Translations under genes and position numbers: made by a program | Notes under the pieces: generated by a model | What the model was told of the DNA's origin: nothing | Database searches by the model: none | The model's input: the letters and a program-made list of their open reading frames with translations, nothing else | Shown: positions 53,470 through 63,218 of the stretch, piece by piece | Layout of the letters: the number at the start of each line of letters is the position of its first letter | Numbering within the stretch: position 1 is the first letter of the stretch | NCBI GenBank assembly: GCA_022564295.1 | Contig: JADFLR010000003.1 | Span: forward strand, 1-64,000 | DNA: 64,000 nucleotides | Direction: 5' to 3' | Origin: Bacteroidota bacterium | GTDB taxonomy: Bacteria; Bacteroidota; Ignavibacteria; Ignavibacteriales; Ignavibacteriaceae

Positions 53470-55320
53470 TTAATTTATATTCTGAACTGAGTTGCCACCT
53501 TTTTCTATAGCTTTTTGCAATGCAAGATTGGCTTTTTCAATAACAGCAATCGCATCAACTTTTTTTGTTGTTGACGCTATACCAATTGATATAGTATAAG
53601 TTGATTGTTTTGAAACTATAGCTATCGGTTTTCTTGCAATTTTTATTCTTAGTTTTTCTGCCCAAACAAATACTTTTTTCGAATCGGAATTAAAGAAGTA
53701 AACGGCAAAGATTTTTTCTTCCAGTCTGCCGAATAAATTTAGCGGAGTCATTTCCTTAGCAATTGTTTTTGCAACTGTCATCAACACTTTTGGTAAAGGA
53801 TCACCGTCAAACAATGATTCCTGTTCAAGAAAATCATCTATTCTTATTAAAGCTACAGCACCTTGAACCCTTAATTCTTTTGCTTTAAAAAGATCAGCAC
53901 TCAATCGTTCTTTAAAAGTTTTTTCGTTTAATGATCTCGTTTCCAAATCAACAGCAGTTAAACTTTCCAGCAATTTTCTTGTACTATAAGAGTAAATGAT
54001 ATAAGAAAAAATATTAAACGAATTTTTTAAAAACTGTACGTCCTGGTTTGTGTAAGCATTCTTCTTAAGATGTTCAAAACAGATTACACCGTAAATTTGT
54101 TTGTTATAAATAAGTGGTATTGCTAAAAACGATCCGTCAAAACTCAGGTCCTCGGATTTTGAAAATCTTGTGTAATTTCCCGCGGCGGTATCATCAATCT
54201 TTACAGGCAGTCCTGTTCTAATTGATTTACCTACAACGGTTCCCCGAAGATCAATTTCCAAACTTTCGCCAATATATTTTAGAGAGGTGTTATTAACCAC
54301 TTTTTTTGTTACAAAACATTTTTCAACCGGTTGATAATAAACAAAAACAAAAGCATCCCAGGCAACCATAGTTTCCGCAGAAATGTGCATCAGGCGGAAG
54401 AGTTCAATTTCATCTTCGTAATTATTTTCAGGCGCTATAAATTTCATTATGCCTTTCATTCTTTGCTGAGTAAGAGTATCGGAATGCCTCTCTTCAAATA
54501 TTGAAATTATCATAGTTATAACACGAACAAACCTGCCGAGCGCATAAATTGTTTCAATACCAAAAGCATCTTCATCTTTTGAATCAACAGCAATAATTGC
54601 AATGAGAGTTTTATCGTAAAACAACGGAACACCAACGAAGCTTCTGATGGATTGCGCAGTGGAATAGTAACGTATCACATCGGTTTCGGCAGCCGAAGGA
54701 ATTTCGCTTAACAATTCAGGTTCGCCGCTTTGAACAATTTTACTTAGAATATCATCTTCAATATCAAATTTTCTACGTGTTATATCTTCTGAAACTGAAA
54801 CATATTTTTCAACCGTAAGCTTTTCTTTTTTTTGGTTATACCAGAAGAATATAGCTGTATGCGCATTGTAAGCTTCTTTAATAACCGTGAGCATTTTCTC
54901 AAGCACAAAAGTAAATTGTTCATCATGCCCAACACCTTTTGGTAATTGTTCATAAGCAATTTCTTCAAACTTTTCTTTAAGATCGGGTGGTATTAATGTG
55001 GTTTTTGTTTGAGAAAAATCAGGTGTGTAAGTTTCATCAGTAATTACTTCAACATCTTTTGTTTTTGAGACTATTTTAAAAGATTCTTCGTACTCTGATG
55101 GCGAAGCAGAAAAACTTTCGAGGTCTTCATCTTCTTCGCTGATAGAATAACCACCTTGAAACCTTACAGAGTCTCTCAAAAATATAATGAATGCAACATA
55201 AATTATTATCAGGATGATAGTAATAACACGTATTAACAGATCATCTGTAATAAACAATATTACTGCCAATATTGGCACTAATAGGAAAATAAGAATTCGC
55301 TTTTTTTGTCTGCGATCCAC
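53470..55320 (-). CDS. Membrane protein with two GAF domains and a degenerate GGDEF domain
   Basis: A 616-residue signalling protein. Two transmembrane helices span residues 9-50 (ILIFLLVPILAVILFITDD and a following helix). A first GAF domain covers about 140-280 (IFFWYNQKKEKL, FVGVPLFYDKTLIAIIAVDS) and a second about 290-435 (FLAIPLIYNKQIYGVICFEH). The C-terminal domain has GGDEF-domain secondary structure, but the GGDEF signature is replaced by RLEEKIF. It should therefore not make c-di-GMP and may bind a nucleotide or partner. It lies between engB and deoB on the same strand. Confidence 0.78.
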   Translation of the reverse strand: MDRRQKKRILIFLLVPILAVILFITDDLLIRVITIILIIIYVAFIIFLRDSVRFQGGYSISEEDEDLESFSASPSEYEESFKIVSKTKDVEVITDETYTPDFSQTKTTLIPPDLKEKFEEIAYEQLPKGVGHDEQFTFVLEKMLTVIKEAYNAHTAIFFWYNQKKEKLTVEKYVSVSEDITRRKFDIEDDILSKIVQSGEPELLSEIPSAAETDVIRYYSTAQSIRSFVGVPLFYDKTLIAIIAVDSKDEDAFGIETIYALGRFVRVITMIISIFEERHSDTLTQQRMKGIMKFIAPENNYEDEIELFRLMHISAETMVAWDAFVFVYYQPVEKCFVTKKVVNNTSLKYIGESLEIDLRGTVVGKSIRTGLPVKIDDTAAGNYTRFSKSEDLSFDGSFLAIPLIYNKQIYGVICFEHLKKNAYTNQDVQFLKNSFNIFSYIIYSYSTRKLLESLTAVDLETRSLNEKTFKERLSADLFKAKELRVQGAVALIRIDDFLEQESLFDGDPLPKVLMTVAKTIAKEMTPLNLFGRLEEKIFAVYFFNSDSKKVFVWAEKLRIKIARKPIAIVSKQSTYTISIGIASTTKKVDAIAVIEKANLALQKAIEKGGNSVQNIN

Positions 55321-55404
55321 TGGCGGTAAAATTAATATGGTAAAACTTAATAAACAGGTTTAATTTACAAATCTTTGATATAAACAATCAAAAATAAGTG
55401 TAAG

Positions 55405-55995
55405 TTATTTCAAATAAAATAGTTTTGATAGCCGTTTTGTAATTTCTTTTTTCCCCCTACCCTTAACTGCTGAATAAAAGAAAAGGTTTTCATCGAGAAT
55501 AAGTTCAGGAAATGTGTTAGAAATATTTGTGACCGCCACCTTAAATTCTGATTGCTTCAATTTATCAGCTTTATTCAACAAAACTATATAAGGTATTTGT
55601 GCATAGATCAGCAACTCATTTAACTGGATATCTAACTGGCTTGGATTATGTCTGCTGTCGATTAAATGAATTGCCAGTTCCAGATTTTGTGAGTTGAGAA
55701 TAAATTCAGAGATCAACTTTCCCCAAAATTCTCTTTCTTTTTTACTCACTTTCGCATAGCCATAACCCGGAAGATCAACAAGATAAAAAGTATCATCAAT
55801 ATTGTAATAATTTATCGAACGTGTTTTGCCAGGGTAAGAGCTTACACGTGCAATATCTTTTCTGTTAAATAAATTATTTATGAACGTAGATTTACCAACA
55901 TTTGACCTTCCACAAAGTATAACTTCCGGAAGATTCTTTTTCGGAAGATCGCTAAGATTAAAAACTGACCGTTCAAAGTTTATTTTTGTGAACAT
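55405..55995 (-). CDS. engB: Ribosome biogenesis GTPase EngB/YsxC
   Basis: A 196-residue TRAFAC GTPase that assists assembly of the 50S subunit. G1 is GRSNVGKSTFIN, G3 is LVDLPGYGYAKVSK, G4 is LNKADKL and G5 near FYSAVKG. The PGKTRSINYYN switch-I region is typical. Length is normal. It follows the rplQ terminator by only a few bases, so it may have its own promoter or depend on readthrough. Confidence 0.93.
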   Translation of the reverse strand: MFTKINFERSVFNLSDLPKKNLPEVILCGRSNVGKSTFINNLFNRKDIARVSSYPGKTRSINYYNIDDTFYLVDLPGYGYAKVSKKEREFWGKLISEFILNSQNLELAIHLIDSRHNPSQLDIQLNELLIYAQIPYIVLLNKADKLKQSEFKVAVTNISNTFPELILDENLFFYSAVKGRGKKEITKRLSKLFYLK

Positions 55996-55998
55996 AAT

Positions 55999-56029
55999 AA
56001 AAAAGAGTAACCGGAAAAACCGATTACTC
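55999..56029 (-). terminator. Terminator of the ribosomal-protein operon
   Basis: On the minus strand GAGTAATCGG, a five-T loop and CCGGTTACTC form a 10-bp stem (one U-G pair) followed by TTTTTTATT. It lies 27 bases after the rplQ stop and immediately before the engB start. Confidence 0.85.
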
Positions 56030-56055
56030 TCGTTGTATAAATTTATTTTATTAAA

Positions 56056-56544
56056 TTATTTTTCTTTAGCCGATTCTTCAACAAATTGTGCGTCCTCAAT
56101 TGCTTCTGAATCCTCGGCTTCCTTCTTTTCTTTGGCTTTTATTCCTTTTTCTTCTTTTCTTTCCTCGGCTTTTGCAGTAAGGATATCATTATAATCAACC
56201 AATTCTATTATAGCCATTTGAGCTGCATCGCCTAACCTGTTGCCAAGTTTTACAACTCTTGTATATCCACCCGGTCTGTCACCAATTTTCGGAACGATCT
56301 CAGCAAATAATTCTTTTACTGTTTCTTTATCTTTAATAACATTCATTACTTGTTTGTGCGCATGAAGATCGCCTTTTTTTGCTTTGGTAATTAACTTTTC
56401 AACAAACCCACGTGTTTCTTTAGCTTTTGCCAAAGTGGTTTTAATTCTTTTATGCTTAAGCAGTGCAGTAGCCAAAGCTGTTAATGTAGCTTTCCTATGG
56501 CTCGCTGTTCTTCCTAACTTTCTGCCTTTTACTCGATGTCTCAT
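56056..56544 (-). CDS. rplQ: 50S ribosomal protein L17
   Basis: A 162-residue L17: [21 protein letters not shown] and the [21 protein letters not shown] core, then [21 protein letters not shown]. The last 45 residues are a highly charged Lys/Glu/Ala extension beyond the bacterial L17 core, as often seen in this phylum. Last gene of the operon before the terminator. Confidence 0.95.
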   Translation of the reverse strand: MRHRVKGRKLGRTASHRKATLTALATALLKHKRIKTTLAKAKETRGFVEKLITKAKKGDLHAHKQVMNVIKDKETVKELFAEIVPKIGDRPGGYTRVVKLGNRLGDAAQMAIIELVDYNDILTAKAEERKEEKGIKAKEKKEAEDSEAIEDAQFVEESAKEK

Positions 56545-56564
56545 TTAAAAACCTTTAGCGATAA

Positions 56565-57560
56565 TTAATTAGTTTCAGTTTCTTGTTTAATATATTTATC
56601 TACATCCATACCGAAATCCAAACCCATTTCTTCCACAATATCCATCAACTCCGCGAGTGATTTACGACCAAAATTTCTAAACTTAAGCATTTCCGCTTCA
56701 TCTTTACGAACAAGATCACCTAATATTGAAATATTAGCTGCTTTCAAACAATTATGAGATCTTACACTTAATTCAAGTTCTTCAACATTTGTAAGTAACA
56801 TTTTGCGTATTCTGTCTGCTTCTGTATCCTTTGTGCTTTCTTGCTGTTCTTCTTCCTGTTCGAGATCAAAGTTAATGAACAACTGAATGTGATCTCTCAA
56901 AACTTTTGCAGCTTGAGTTAATGCATCATCAGGTGTTATAGAACCATCCGTTGTTATTTCAAAGGTTAGTTTTTCAAAATCGTTTTTATCACCAATTCTA
57001 ACATTTTCAACATCAAACTTAACAACTTTTATTGGAGTGAAAATTGAATCTATCGGGATTATACCAATAGTTTGATCTGGAACTATATTTTCATTCGCTG
57101 GAACATAGCCGGTTCCTTTTCCAATTCTAAGCTCAACATCGAACTTAGCATTTTTATTTAACGTTGCTATATGAAGATCCGGATTAAGGATCTCTACTTC
57201 GTTACTTACTTTTTGAATGTCTTCGGCAGTCCATTTACTCTCTCCATTAAACGACAGTAATATTTTTTCAGGCTTATTTGCAAGTAATTTTATTCTTACC
57301 TGTTTTAGGTTTAGAATAATTTCGGTTACATCTTCAACTGAACCTTCGATTGATGTGAATTCGTGTAATACACCGCTAAATTTAACAGAAGTAATAGCTG
57401 CCCCCGATAAGGAGGACAACAATACACGACGAATTGAGTTACCTAATGTAACACCATATCCTCTTTCCAATGGTTCGAGAGAAAATTTACCAAAAGTATT
57501 TGTGTAACTAGTTTCATCAAGAACTACTGTATCGGGCATCTTTAAATATGATATACTCAT
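56565..57560 (-). CDS. rpoA: DNA-directed RNA polymerase alpha subunit
   Basis: A 331-residue alpha subunit. N-terminal dimerisation domain: FSLEPLERGYGVTLGNSIRRVLLSSLSGAAI; DALTQAAKVLRDHI ends it. An acidic linker (EQEEEQQESTKD) leads to the C-terminal DNA-binding domain (ELELSVRSHNCLKAANI, KFRNFGRKSLAELMDIV). It follows rpsD, in the order conserved in bacteria. Confidence 0.96.
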   Translation of the reverse strand: MSISYLKMPDTVVLDETSYTNTFGKFSLEPLERGYGVTLGNSIRRVLLSSLSGAAITSVKFSGVLHEFTSIEGSVEDVTEIILNLKQVRIKLLANKPEKILLSFNGESKWTAEDIQKVSNEVEILNPDLHIATLNKNAKFDVELRIGKGTGYVPANENIVPDQTIGIIPIDSIFTPIKVVKFDVENVRIGDKNDFEKLTFEITTDGSITPDDALTQAAKVLRDHIQLFINFDLEQEEEQQESTKDTEADRIRKMLLTNVEELELSVRSHNCLKAANISILGDLVRKDEAEMLKFRNFGRKSLAELMDIVEEMGLDFGMDVDKYIKQETETN

Positions 57561-57592
57561 TTAATGATCCTCTAAATTTAATCCAAAAAAAA

Positions 57593-58219
57593 TTATTTCG
57601 AGTAAAGTTCTACTACTAATTGTTCATTGGCGTTAAGCGGAATATCTTCTCTTTCAGGCACCTGAACAAAGGTACCCAACAAATTAGCTTTATCAACAGT
57701 TAGCCATGAATAAGTACTATCTTTTACTCTTTTAAGAGAGCTGTGAATCGTATCCAGTTTTTTACTCTTATCTCTCAATTTTAATACATCACCGGCTGAA
57801 AGTGAATAGGACGGAATATCAACGAGTCGATCATTAATCATAAAATGTCTGTGTCTTATCAATTGTCTTGCCTGCTTGCGTGAAGCAGCAAAACCTAACC
57901 GGTAAATAACATTATCAAACCTACTTTCGAGTAACTTTACAAGATTCTCACCAGTGATTCCTTTTTGTTTATTTGCTTTATTAAAATAATTTCTAAACTG
58001 TGTTTCTAAAAGACCATAAATTCTTTTAATTTTTTGTTTTTCGCGTAGCTGAATACCATATTCTGAAACTTTAGCACGTCTGTTCAAGCCATGCTCTCCG
58101 GGTGGATAGTTTTTAGTTTCAATTGGGCACTTTTCAGTAAAACATTTCTGACCCTTTAGAAATAACTTCTGTCTTTCTCTTCTACATAATTTACAAACAG
58201 AACCTGTGTATCTTGCCAT
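57593..58219 (-). CDS. rpsD: 30S ribosomal protein S4
   Basis: A 208-residue S4. It keeps the zinc-type N-terminus with four cysteines (CKLCRRER and CFTEKCP), then YGLLETQFRNYF and the S4 RNA-binding domain (LESRFDNVIYRLGFAASRKQARQLIRHRHF). In many bacteria S4 represses this operon; no such site was identified here. Confidence 0.96.
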   Translation of the reverse strand: MARYTGSVCKLCRRERQKLFLKGQKCFTEKCPIETKNYPPGEHGLNRRAKVSEYGIQLREKQKIKRIYGLLETQFRNYFNKANKQKGITGENLVKLLESRFDNVIYRLGFAASRKQARQLIRHRHFMINDRLVDIPSYSLSAGDVLKLRDKSKKLDTIHSSLKRVKDSTYSWLTVDKANLLGTFVQVPEREDIPLNANEQLVVELYSK

Positions 58220-58239
58220 TTAATAATTCTCCGTAAAAA

Positions 58240-58626
58240 TTAAACTCTTCTTCTTTTTGGTGGTCTGCATCCGTTGTGTGGTAAAGGAGTAACATCTTTG
58301 ATAGAAGATATCTCCAAACCTGCAGTATGTAAAGCTCTTATTGCAGCTTCTCTACCGGAGCCAGGACCTTTAACATAAACATCCACTTTTCTTAAACCTA
58401 GAGCATACGCTTCTTTAGCAGCTCCTTCCGCAGAAACCTGGGCAGCAAAGGGTGTGTTTTTTCTTGAACCTTTAAAACCATTTTTCCCAGCAGATGACCA
58501 CGAAATTGTATTACCATATACATCGGTTAACGTAACAATAACATTATTGAATGTAGCTTTAATATGAGCAATACCATTTGCATCTACTTGTGTTTTCTTT
58601 TTACCTCTTCTAATTCCTTTAGCCAA
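58240..58626 (-). CDS. rpsK: 30S ribosomal protein S11
   Basis: A 128-residue S11: [41 protein letters not shown], and [19 protein letters not shown], ending [11 protein letters not shown]. It lies between rpsM and rpsD. Confidence 0.96.
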   Translation of the reverse strand: MAKGIRRGKKKTQVDANGIAHIKATFNNVIVTLTDVYGNTISWSSAGKNGFKGSRKNTPFAAQVSAEGAAKEAYALGLRKVDVYVKGPGSGREAAIRALHTAGLEISSIKDVTPLPHNGCRPPKRRRV

Positions 58627-58656
58627 TTCTTTTTCCTCCAGTAAAACAAATATTAA

Positions 58657-59040
58657 TTATTTCTTAGTCGGTGTTTTCTTCTTGCCGGCAACTGTTTTTC
58701 TTCTGCCTTTTCTCGAACGAGCGTTTGTTCTGGTTCGCTGACCTCTAACCGGTAATCCTCGCCGATGACGAATACCCCTGTAGGTTCCTATATCCATCAG
58801 TCTTTTTATGTTCTGCTGAACTTCGGAGCGGAGCGCACCTTCAACTTTATATTTAGCAGTTATCACTGCTCTAATTGCACCAACGTTTTCTTCTGTAAGA
58901 TCTGCAACTTTTATGTTCGGATCTACATTCGCTTTTTCCAGAATATCAGCTGAAATAGCAGGACCAATACCGTAGATGTATTGCAATCCATATAGAATTG
59001 TTTTCTTTTTAGGTAAATCAACACCTGATATACGAGCCAA
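58657..59040 (-). CDS. rpsM: 30S ribosomal protein S13
   Basis: A 127-residue S13: [33 protein letters not shown], and [21 protein letters not shown] with a basic tail. Normal length. Confidence 0.96.
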   Translation of the reverse strand: MARISGVDLPKKKTILYGLQYIYGIGPAISADILEKANVDPNIKVADLTEENVGAIRAVITAKYKVEGALRSEVQQNIKRLMDIGTYRGIRHRRGLPVRGQRTRTNARSRKGRRKTVAGKKKTPTKK

Positions 59041-59059
59041 TTAACTTCTCCTTATAATT

Positions 59060-59173
59060 TTAACCTTGACGCTGCTTATGCTTAGGGTTTTTACAGATTA
59101 CTCTCACAACACCTTTGCGTTTAATTACTTTGCAATGTTCACATATCTTTTTAACAGATGCTCTAACTTTCAT
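59060..59173 (-). CDS. rpmJ: 50S ribosomal protein L36
   Basis: A 37-residue L36 ([20 protein letters not shown]... ending NPKHKQRQG) with the zinc ligands CEHC, Cys and His all present, i.e. the C+ type. It is too short for most ORF lists. It sits between infA and rpsM as expected. Confidence 0.95.
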   Translation of the reverse strand: MKVRASVKKICEHCKVIKRKGVVRVICKNPKHKQRQG

Positions 59174-59183
59174 AATAACTCCG

Positions 59184-59402
59184 CTATTTATACCTGTAAG
59201 TAATTCTACCTTTTGTTAAATCGTATGGAGACATTTCAACAGAGACTTTGTCTCCTACTAATATTTTTATAAAATGCATTCTCATCTTCCCGGATATATG
59301 TGCCAATATCTGGTGACCATTATCAAGTTTAACCTTAAAGGTTGCATTTGGTAATGTTTCAGTTACAACTCCATCTATTTTTATCGGTCCTTGTTTAGCC
59401 AT
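59184..59402 (-). CDS. infA: Translation initiation factor IF-1
   Basis: A 72-residue S1-fold protein: [40 protein letters not shown] and [20 protein letters not shown]. Start at the ATG that overlaps the map stop codon by one base (TAATG); an in-frame GTG two codons upstream is less likely. The overlap indicates translational coupling with map. Confidence 0.95.
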   Translation of the reverse strand: MAKQGPIKIDGVVTETLPNATFKVKLDNGHQILAHISGKMRMHFIKILVGDKVSVEMSPYDLTKGRITYRYK

Positions 59403-60163
59403 TAACACACAGTTAATATTTCCGGTGAATTATGAGTAATTAAAATTGTATGTTCAAAATGTGCAGATGGCAATCCATCAGCAGTTAAAATCGTCCAGCC
59501 ATCCGAATCGGTAACAACCTTGTAACCTCCGGCATTTACCATCGGTTCAATTGCCAAAGTCATTCCGTTCCTCAATTTGGCTCCTGTTCCTCTTCTGCCA
59601 AAATTTGGGATAGAAGGTTCTTCGTGAAGATACCTTCCAACACCGTGTCCGCATAAATCTCTTACAACAGAAAATTTATTATATTCAACCATTTCCTGTA
59701 CCGAAGCTGAAATGTCGTGCACCCTGTTACCTTCTTTAGCATGAGAAATACCTTCGTATAATGATTTTTCAGTTACTTCAAGCAGTTTACTTTTCTCGGC
59801 TGAAACTTTACCAACTGCGACTGATAGTGCAGCATCGCCGTAAAAATTATTTTTAAGAACACCTACATCCAGAGAAACAATCTCGCCTTCTCTTAATACC
59901 TTGCTGCCAGGTATTCCGTGTACAACTGCATCATCTACAGAGATACAAACCGAACCCGGAAATCCAGGGGCACCGCCTTGCGAATATCCTTTAAATGCCG
60001 GAATCGCATTATTGCTTCTGATATAATCTTCAGCAATTTCATCCAATTCTGAAGTTGCAATGCCAGGCTTAATATTACTCTTCATCAATTGAAGAGTTTC
60101 TGCAACAATCTTACAACTCTCTCTTATTAAGTCAATTTCTTTTTTAGTTTTAATAAAAATCAC
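59402..60163 (-). CDS. map: Methionine aminopeptidase, type I
   Basis: A 253-residue enzyme removing the initiator methionine. Metal ligands are visible: Asp in VSLDVGVL, Asp in FYGDAALS, His in [15 protein letters not shown], Glu in LAIEPMV and Glu in HFEHTIL. No N-terminal zinc-finger extension. Located between secY and infA, as in many Bacteroidota operons. Confidence 0.94.
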   Translation of the reverse strand: MIFIKTKKEIDLIRESCKIVAETLQLMKSNIKPGIATSELDEIAEDYIRSNNAIPAFKGYSQGGAPGFPGSVCISVDDAVVHGIPGSKVLREGEIVSLDVGVLKNNFYGDAALSVAVGKVSAEKSKLLEVTEKSLYEGISHAKEGNRVHDISASVQEMVEYNKFSVVRDLCGHGVGRYLHEEPSIPNFGRRGTGAKLRNGMTLAIEPMVNAGGYKVVTDSDGWTILTADGLPSAHFEHTILITHNSPEILTVC

Positions 60164-60172
60164 TAATTCTTT

Positions 60173-61507
60173 TTACCTACGTGCTCGTATCTTTCCTGAT
60201 TTCATAAAACCGTCATAGTGTCTCATCAACAGATGAGATTCAATTTGCTGAAGAGTATCGAGCGCAACTCCAACAAGAATTAACAAACTTGTTCCGCCGA
60301 AAAACTGCGAAAACTGACCAGAGACTCCAAAGCCAGAAATAAATGCCGGCAATATTGCTACTATGGCAAGAAAGATTGAACCCGGTAATGTGATTTTTGT
60401 TAAAATATTATCAATAAATTCAGATGTTTGTTTACCAGGTCTGATGCCCGGAATAAAACCGCCCTGCTTCTTCATATTATCAGCAACATCTTTAGGGTTA
60501 AAAGCAATTGCAGTATAAAAATATGTGAAGAACACAATCATCAAAGCGTAAATTGCTGAATAAACCGGTGATGTATAGACAAAATAACCCGATAATGCTT
60601 GAACAAATTCGTTATCAGGGAAGAACGATAAAACTGTATTTGGAATAAACATTATTGCCTGGGCAAATATAATGGGCATTACCCCAGCCGTATTAACCCT
60701 AAGCGGAATATACTGAGTGACACCACCGAAAACTTTTCTTCCCACAACTCTTTTTGCATATTGAACAGGAATTCTTCTTGTTCCTTGTGTTAAAAGAACT
60801 ACAGAGGCAATAATAAAAAACATAAACACAACAATTATTATCTCTATAACAATAGACCTTTGACCGGCACTTATTAATCTTATTTCATCAAGCAAAGCGT
60901 AAGGTAACACGGCAACGATACCTATAAAAATTATTAAAGATATTCCGTTTCCAATTCCCTTTTCTGTAATTTGCTCACCCATCCACATCATAAAGACTGT
61001 GCCAGCGGTAAGAATTATAATCGTTGAAACAACCCAGTTAATTCCACTAACGGCTTCAGGCACAATAGGTAAACCCTGAACTTCAAGGTTGAGCAATCTT
61101 ACAGTTACACCCCAGGATTGTAAAGCTGAGATTGCAACAGTTCCGTACCTTGTAAGCTGTGTAATCTTCTTTCTTCCGTCTTCACCCTCCTGCTGTAACT
61201 TTTGAAAATAAGGAACCACAGCGCCCATCAACTGAATAATAATTGATGCGGAAATGTAAGGCATAATTCCAAGTGCAAAAATAGCAGCATTGGAAAAAGC
61301 ACCACCAACAAATAAATCATACAATCCAAAAAGAGTATCGGATGAAGTATTTTTCATGCTCTCGGTTAGAAGAGCGGCATCAACACCAGGCAGAGTGACA
61401 TGAGCACCTAGCCGTACAATAAAAAGTAACGCTAAAGTATAAAATATCCTTTGGCGAAGCTCATTTATTTTGAAAATATTCCTAAAAGTATCTGTAAGTC
61501 TAGACAT
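60173..61507 (-). CDS. secY: Protein translocase subunit SecY
   Basis: A 444-residue channel protein with ten transmembrane segments. Markers: LGAHVTLPGVD near the first helix, LGIMPYISASIIIQLM (second helix/plug), RRIPVQYAKRVVGRK (cytoplasmic loop 4), and NPKDVADNMKKQGGFIPGIRPGK (loop 5, ribosome contact). It is cotranscribed with rplO. Confidence 0.95.
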   Translation of the reverse strand: MSRLTDTFRNIFKINELRQRIFYTLALLFIVRLGAHVTLPGVDAALLTESMKNTSSDTLFGLYDLFVGGAFSNAAIFALGIMPYISASIIIQLMGAVVPYFQKLQQEGEDGRKKITQLTRYGTVAISALQSWGVTVRLLNLEVQGLPIVPEAVSGINWVVSTIIILTAGTVFMMWMGEQITEKGIGNGISLIIFIGIVAVLPYALLDEIRLISAGQRSIVIEIIIVVFMFFIIASVVLLTQGTRRIPVQYAKRVVGRKVFGGVTQYIPLRVNTAGVMPIIFAQAIMFIPNTVLSFFPDNEFVQALSGYFVYTSPVYSAIYALMIVFFTYFYTAIAFNPKDVADNMKKQGGFIPGIRPGKQTSEFIDNILTKITLPGSIFLAIVAILPAFISGFGVSGQFSQFFGGTSLLILVGVALDTLQQIESHLLMRHYDGFMKSGKIRARR

Positions 61508-61518
61508 TAAATTCCGTA

Positions 61519-61977
61519 TTAAATCTTTTTAATTGTTCCGCCGGCAGCTTCAATTTTTTCTTTTGCTGTTTCACTGAATGCATCTACTTCCAAATTCACT
61601 TTTACTTTAATTTCTCCTTTAGCTAACACTTTCACCGGTTTTTTAGTGCTCGAAATAAGCCCTAATTTACTTAATGCACCAGCATTAAGAACATCATCAT
61701 TTAATTTTTTTTCGTCAGCAATTCTTTGCAGTGCATTAAGATTTACCAACTGATAATAAACTTTAAAAATATTAGTGAACCCAAATTTTGGGATTCTTCT
61801 TTGCAAAGGCATCTGCCCGCCTTCGAACCAAGCTTTTCTTTTTGCGCCTGACCTTGACATCTGTCCGTTACTTCCTCTGGTAGAGGTTCCGCCTCTTGTT
61901 GAACCTTCACCGCGTCCAACTCTTTTACGGTTTTTTCTTGATCCTTCAGCGTATTTTAAATTGCTTAATTTATCCAT
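61519..61977 (-). CDS. rplO: 50S ribosomal protein L15
   Basis: A 152-residue L15: LSNLKYAEGSRKNRKRVGRG, RGGTSTRGSNGQMSRSGAK, and MPLQRRIPKFGFTN. C-terminal half shows the AKGEIKVKVNLEVDAFS...AAGGTIKKI ending. Confidence 0.95.
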   Translation of the reverse strand: MDKLSNLKYAEGSRKNRKRVGRGEGSTRGGTSTRGSNGQMSRSGAKRKAWFEGGQMPLQRRIPKFGFTNIFKVYYQLVNLNALQRIADEKKLNDDVLNAGALSKLGLISSTKKPVKVLAKGEIKVKVNLEVDAFSETAKEKIEAAGGTIKKI

Positions 61978-61991
61978 TTTTAAAACCTGTA

Positions 61992-62177
61992 CTAATCTTT
62001 AATTTCTTCAACTCTAACTAAATGTGTTACTTTTCTAATCATGCCCCTAATTTGTGGTGTGTCGTTGTGAACTCTTTCCCAATTAGGTCTTCCCAATCCT
62101 AATGCTTCAATTGTTCTTTTTTGATCTTTAGGTCTGTCAATAATACTTCTTGTCTGAATAATCTTAATCTTAGGCAT
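61992..62177 (-). CDS. rpmD: 50S ribosomal protein L30
   Basis: A 61-residue L30: KIIQTRSIIDRPKDQKRTIE, LGLGRPNWERVHNDTPQIRGM, and KVTHLVRVEEI, all family hallmarks, between rpsE and rplO. Confidence 0.94.
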   Translation of the reverse strand: MPKIKIIQTRSIIDRPKDQKRTIEALGLGRPNWERVHNDTPQIRGMIRKVTHLVRVEEIKD

Positions 62178-62188
62178 AAATTCCTCAA

Positions 62189-62707
62189 TTACGAATTAAA
62201 AACTTCTTGAATTGTTAATCCTCTTTTCTGTGCCATTTTTCTTGCATCAATCTGATTTATCAAACCATTTAAAGTTGCTTTAACCTGATTGTGAGGATTA
62301 CTGGAGCCAAGCGATTTAGTAAGAATATCTTGCACCCCGGCAGCTTCTAATACTGCACGAACTCCTCCGCCTGCAATAAGACCCGTTCCTGGTGAAGCAG
62401 GTTTTAGCAATACTCGCCCGGCACCGTATTTACCGATTATTTTATGAGCAAGTGTTCCTTTCACTAAAGAAACTTTAACCTGATTTCTTCTTGCAACATC
62501 GATACCTTTTTTTATAGCATCAGTAACTTCGTTTGCCTTACCCAATCCAACACCCACAGTGCCGTTACCATCACCAACTACAACAATTGCATTAAAACTA
62601 AATCTGCGACCACCTTTTACAACTTTCGCAACTCTGTTTATATGAACAACTTTTTCTTTTAAACCGTCGTTATCAGTTCTCTTTACTGATTTCAATTGTA
62701 TCTCCAA
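62189..62707 (-). CDS. rpsE: 30S ribosomal protein S5
   Basis: A 172-residue S5: [40 protein letters not shown] and the domain II ribosomal fold ([22 protein letters not shown]). Its start codon lies 28 bases after the 3' end of the tRNA-Gln gene, so its mRNA 5' region is created by tRNA processing if the operon is transcribed through. Confidence 0.95.
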   Translation of the reverse strand: MEIQLKSVKRTDNDGLKEKVVHINRVAKVVKGGRRFSFNAIVVVGDGNGTVGVGLGKANEVTDAIKKGIDVARRNQVKVSLVKGTLAHKIIGKYGAGRVLLKPASPGTGLIAGGGVRAVLEAAGVQDILTKSLGSSNPHNQVKATLNGLINQIDARKMAQKRGLTIQEVFNS

Positions 62708-62735
62708 TACATAAGTTTAATAAAATATAATCTTG

Positions 62736-62806
62736 CTGCCGGAAGAGGATTCGAACCTCTACAGACGCCTCCAAAGGGCGTAGTCCTACCATTAGACGAT
62801 CCGGCA
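62736..62806 (-). tRNA. tRNA-Gln (anticodon UUG)
   Basis: A 71-base cloverleaf on the minus strand. Acceptor arms TGCCGGA and TCCGGCA, D-stem GTCT/GGAC, anticodon arm ACGCC-CTTTGGA-GGCGT with TTG at positions 34-36, and T-arm AGAGG-TTCGAAT-CCTCT. U1-A72 and discriminator G73 are the known identity elements of glutamine tRNA. CCA is not encoded (CAA follows). It lies inside the spc operon, 16 bases after the rplR stop and 28 before rpsE, on the same strand. Confidence 0.93.
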
Positions 62807-62822
62807 CAAATTCCGGAATCAA

Positions 62823-63185
62823 TTAAAATTTCAATCCTCCCTCTCTGGCACCTTCTGCAACTGCCTGAACACGACCGTGGTATCTGTAACCACTCCGATC
62901 AAAAACTACGATTGTAATGTTTTTTCCCGTTGCTTTTTTTGCAATAAGAGTTCCTACAATTTTACTTTTATCAACCTTACTCTTTGCATTCTTAAGTTCA
63001 CTCTGAATTTCTTTAGAGAGAGTTGATGCAGAAGATAAAATGTTACCGGCTGTATCATCAACCAGCTGGGTATAAATATGATTTAGACTGCGATACACCG
63101 ATAATCTTGGTTTATCCGGTGTACCATGAATTTTTTTTCTCATTCTTGTCTTTGATCTTTGACGTGTTGTTATATTTCTTTTCAT
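62823..63185 (-). CDS. rplR: 50S ribosomal protein L18
   Basis: A 120-residue L18: RMRKKIHGTPDKPRLSVYRS, HIYTQLVDD, and VVFDRSGYRYHGRVQAVAEGARE. It is followed by the tRNA-Gln gene. Confidence 0.95.
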   Translation of the reverse strand: MKRNITTRQRSKTRMRKKIHGTPDKPRLSVYRSLNHIYTQLVDDTAGNILSSASTLSKEIQSELKNAKSKVDKSKIVGTLIAKKATGKNITIVVFDRSGYRYHGRVQAVAEGAREGGLKF

Positions 63186-63218
63186 TTTCTATTCTAACTC
63201 AAAACTTTTAATTGTTTA

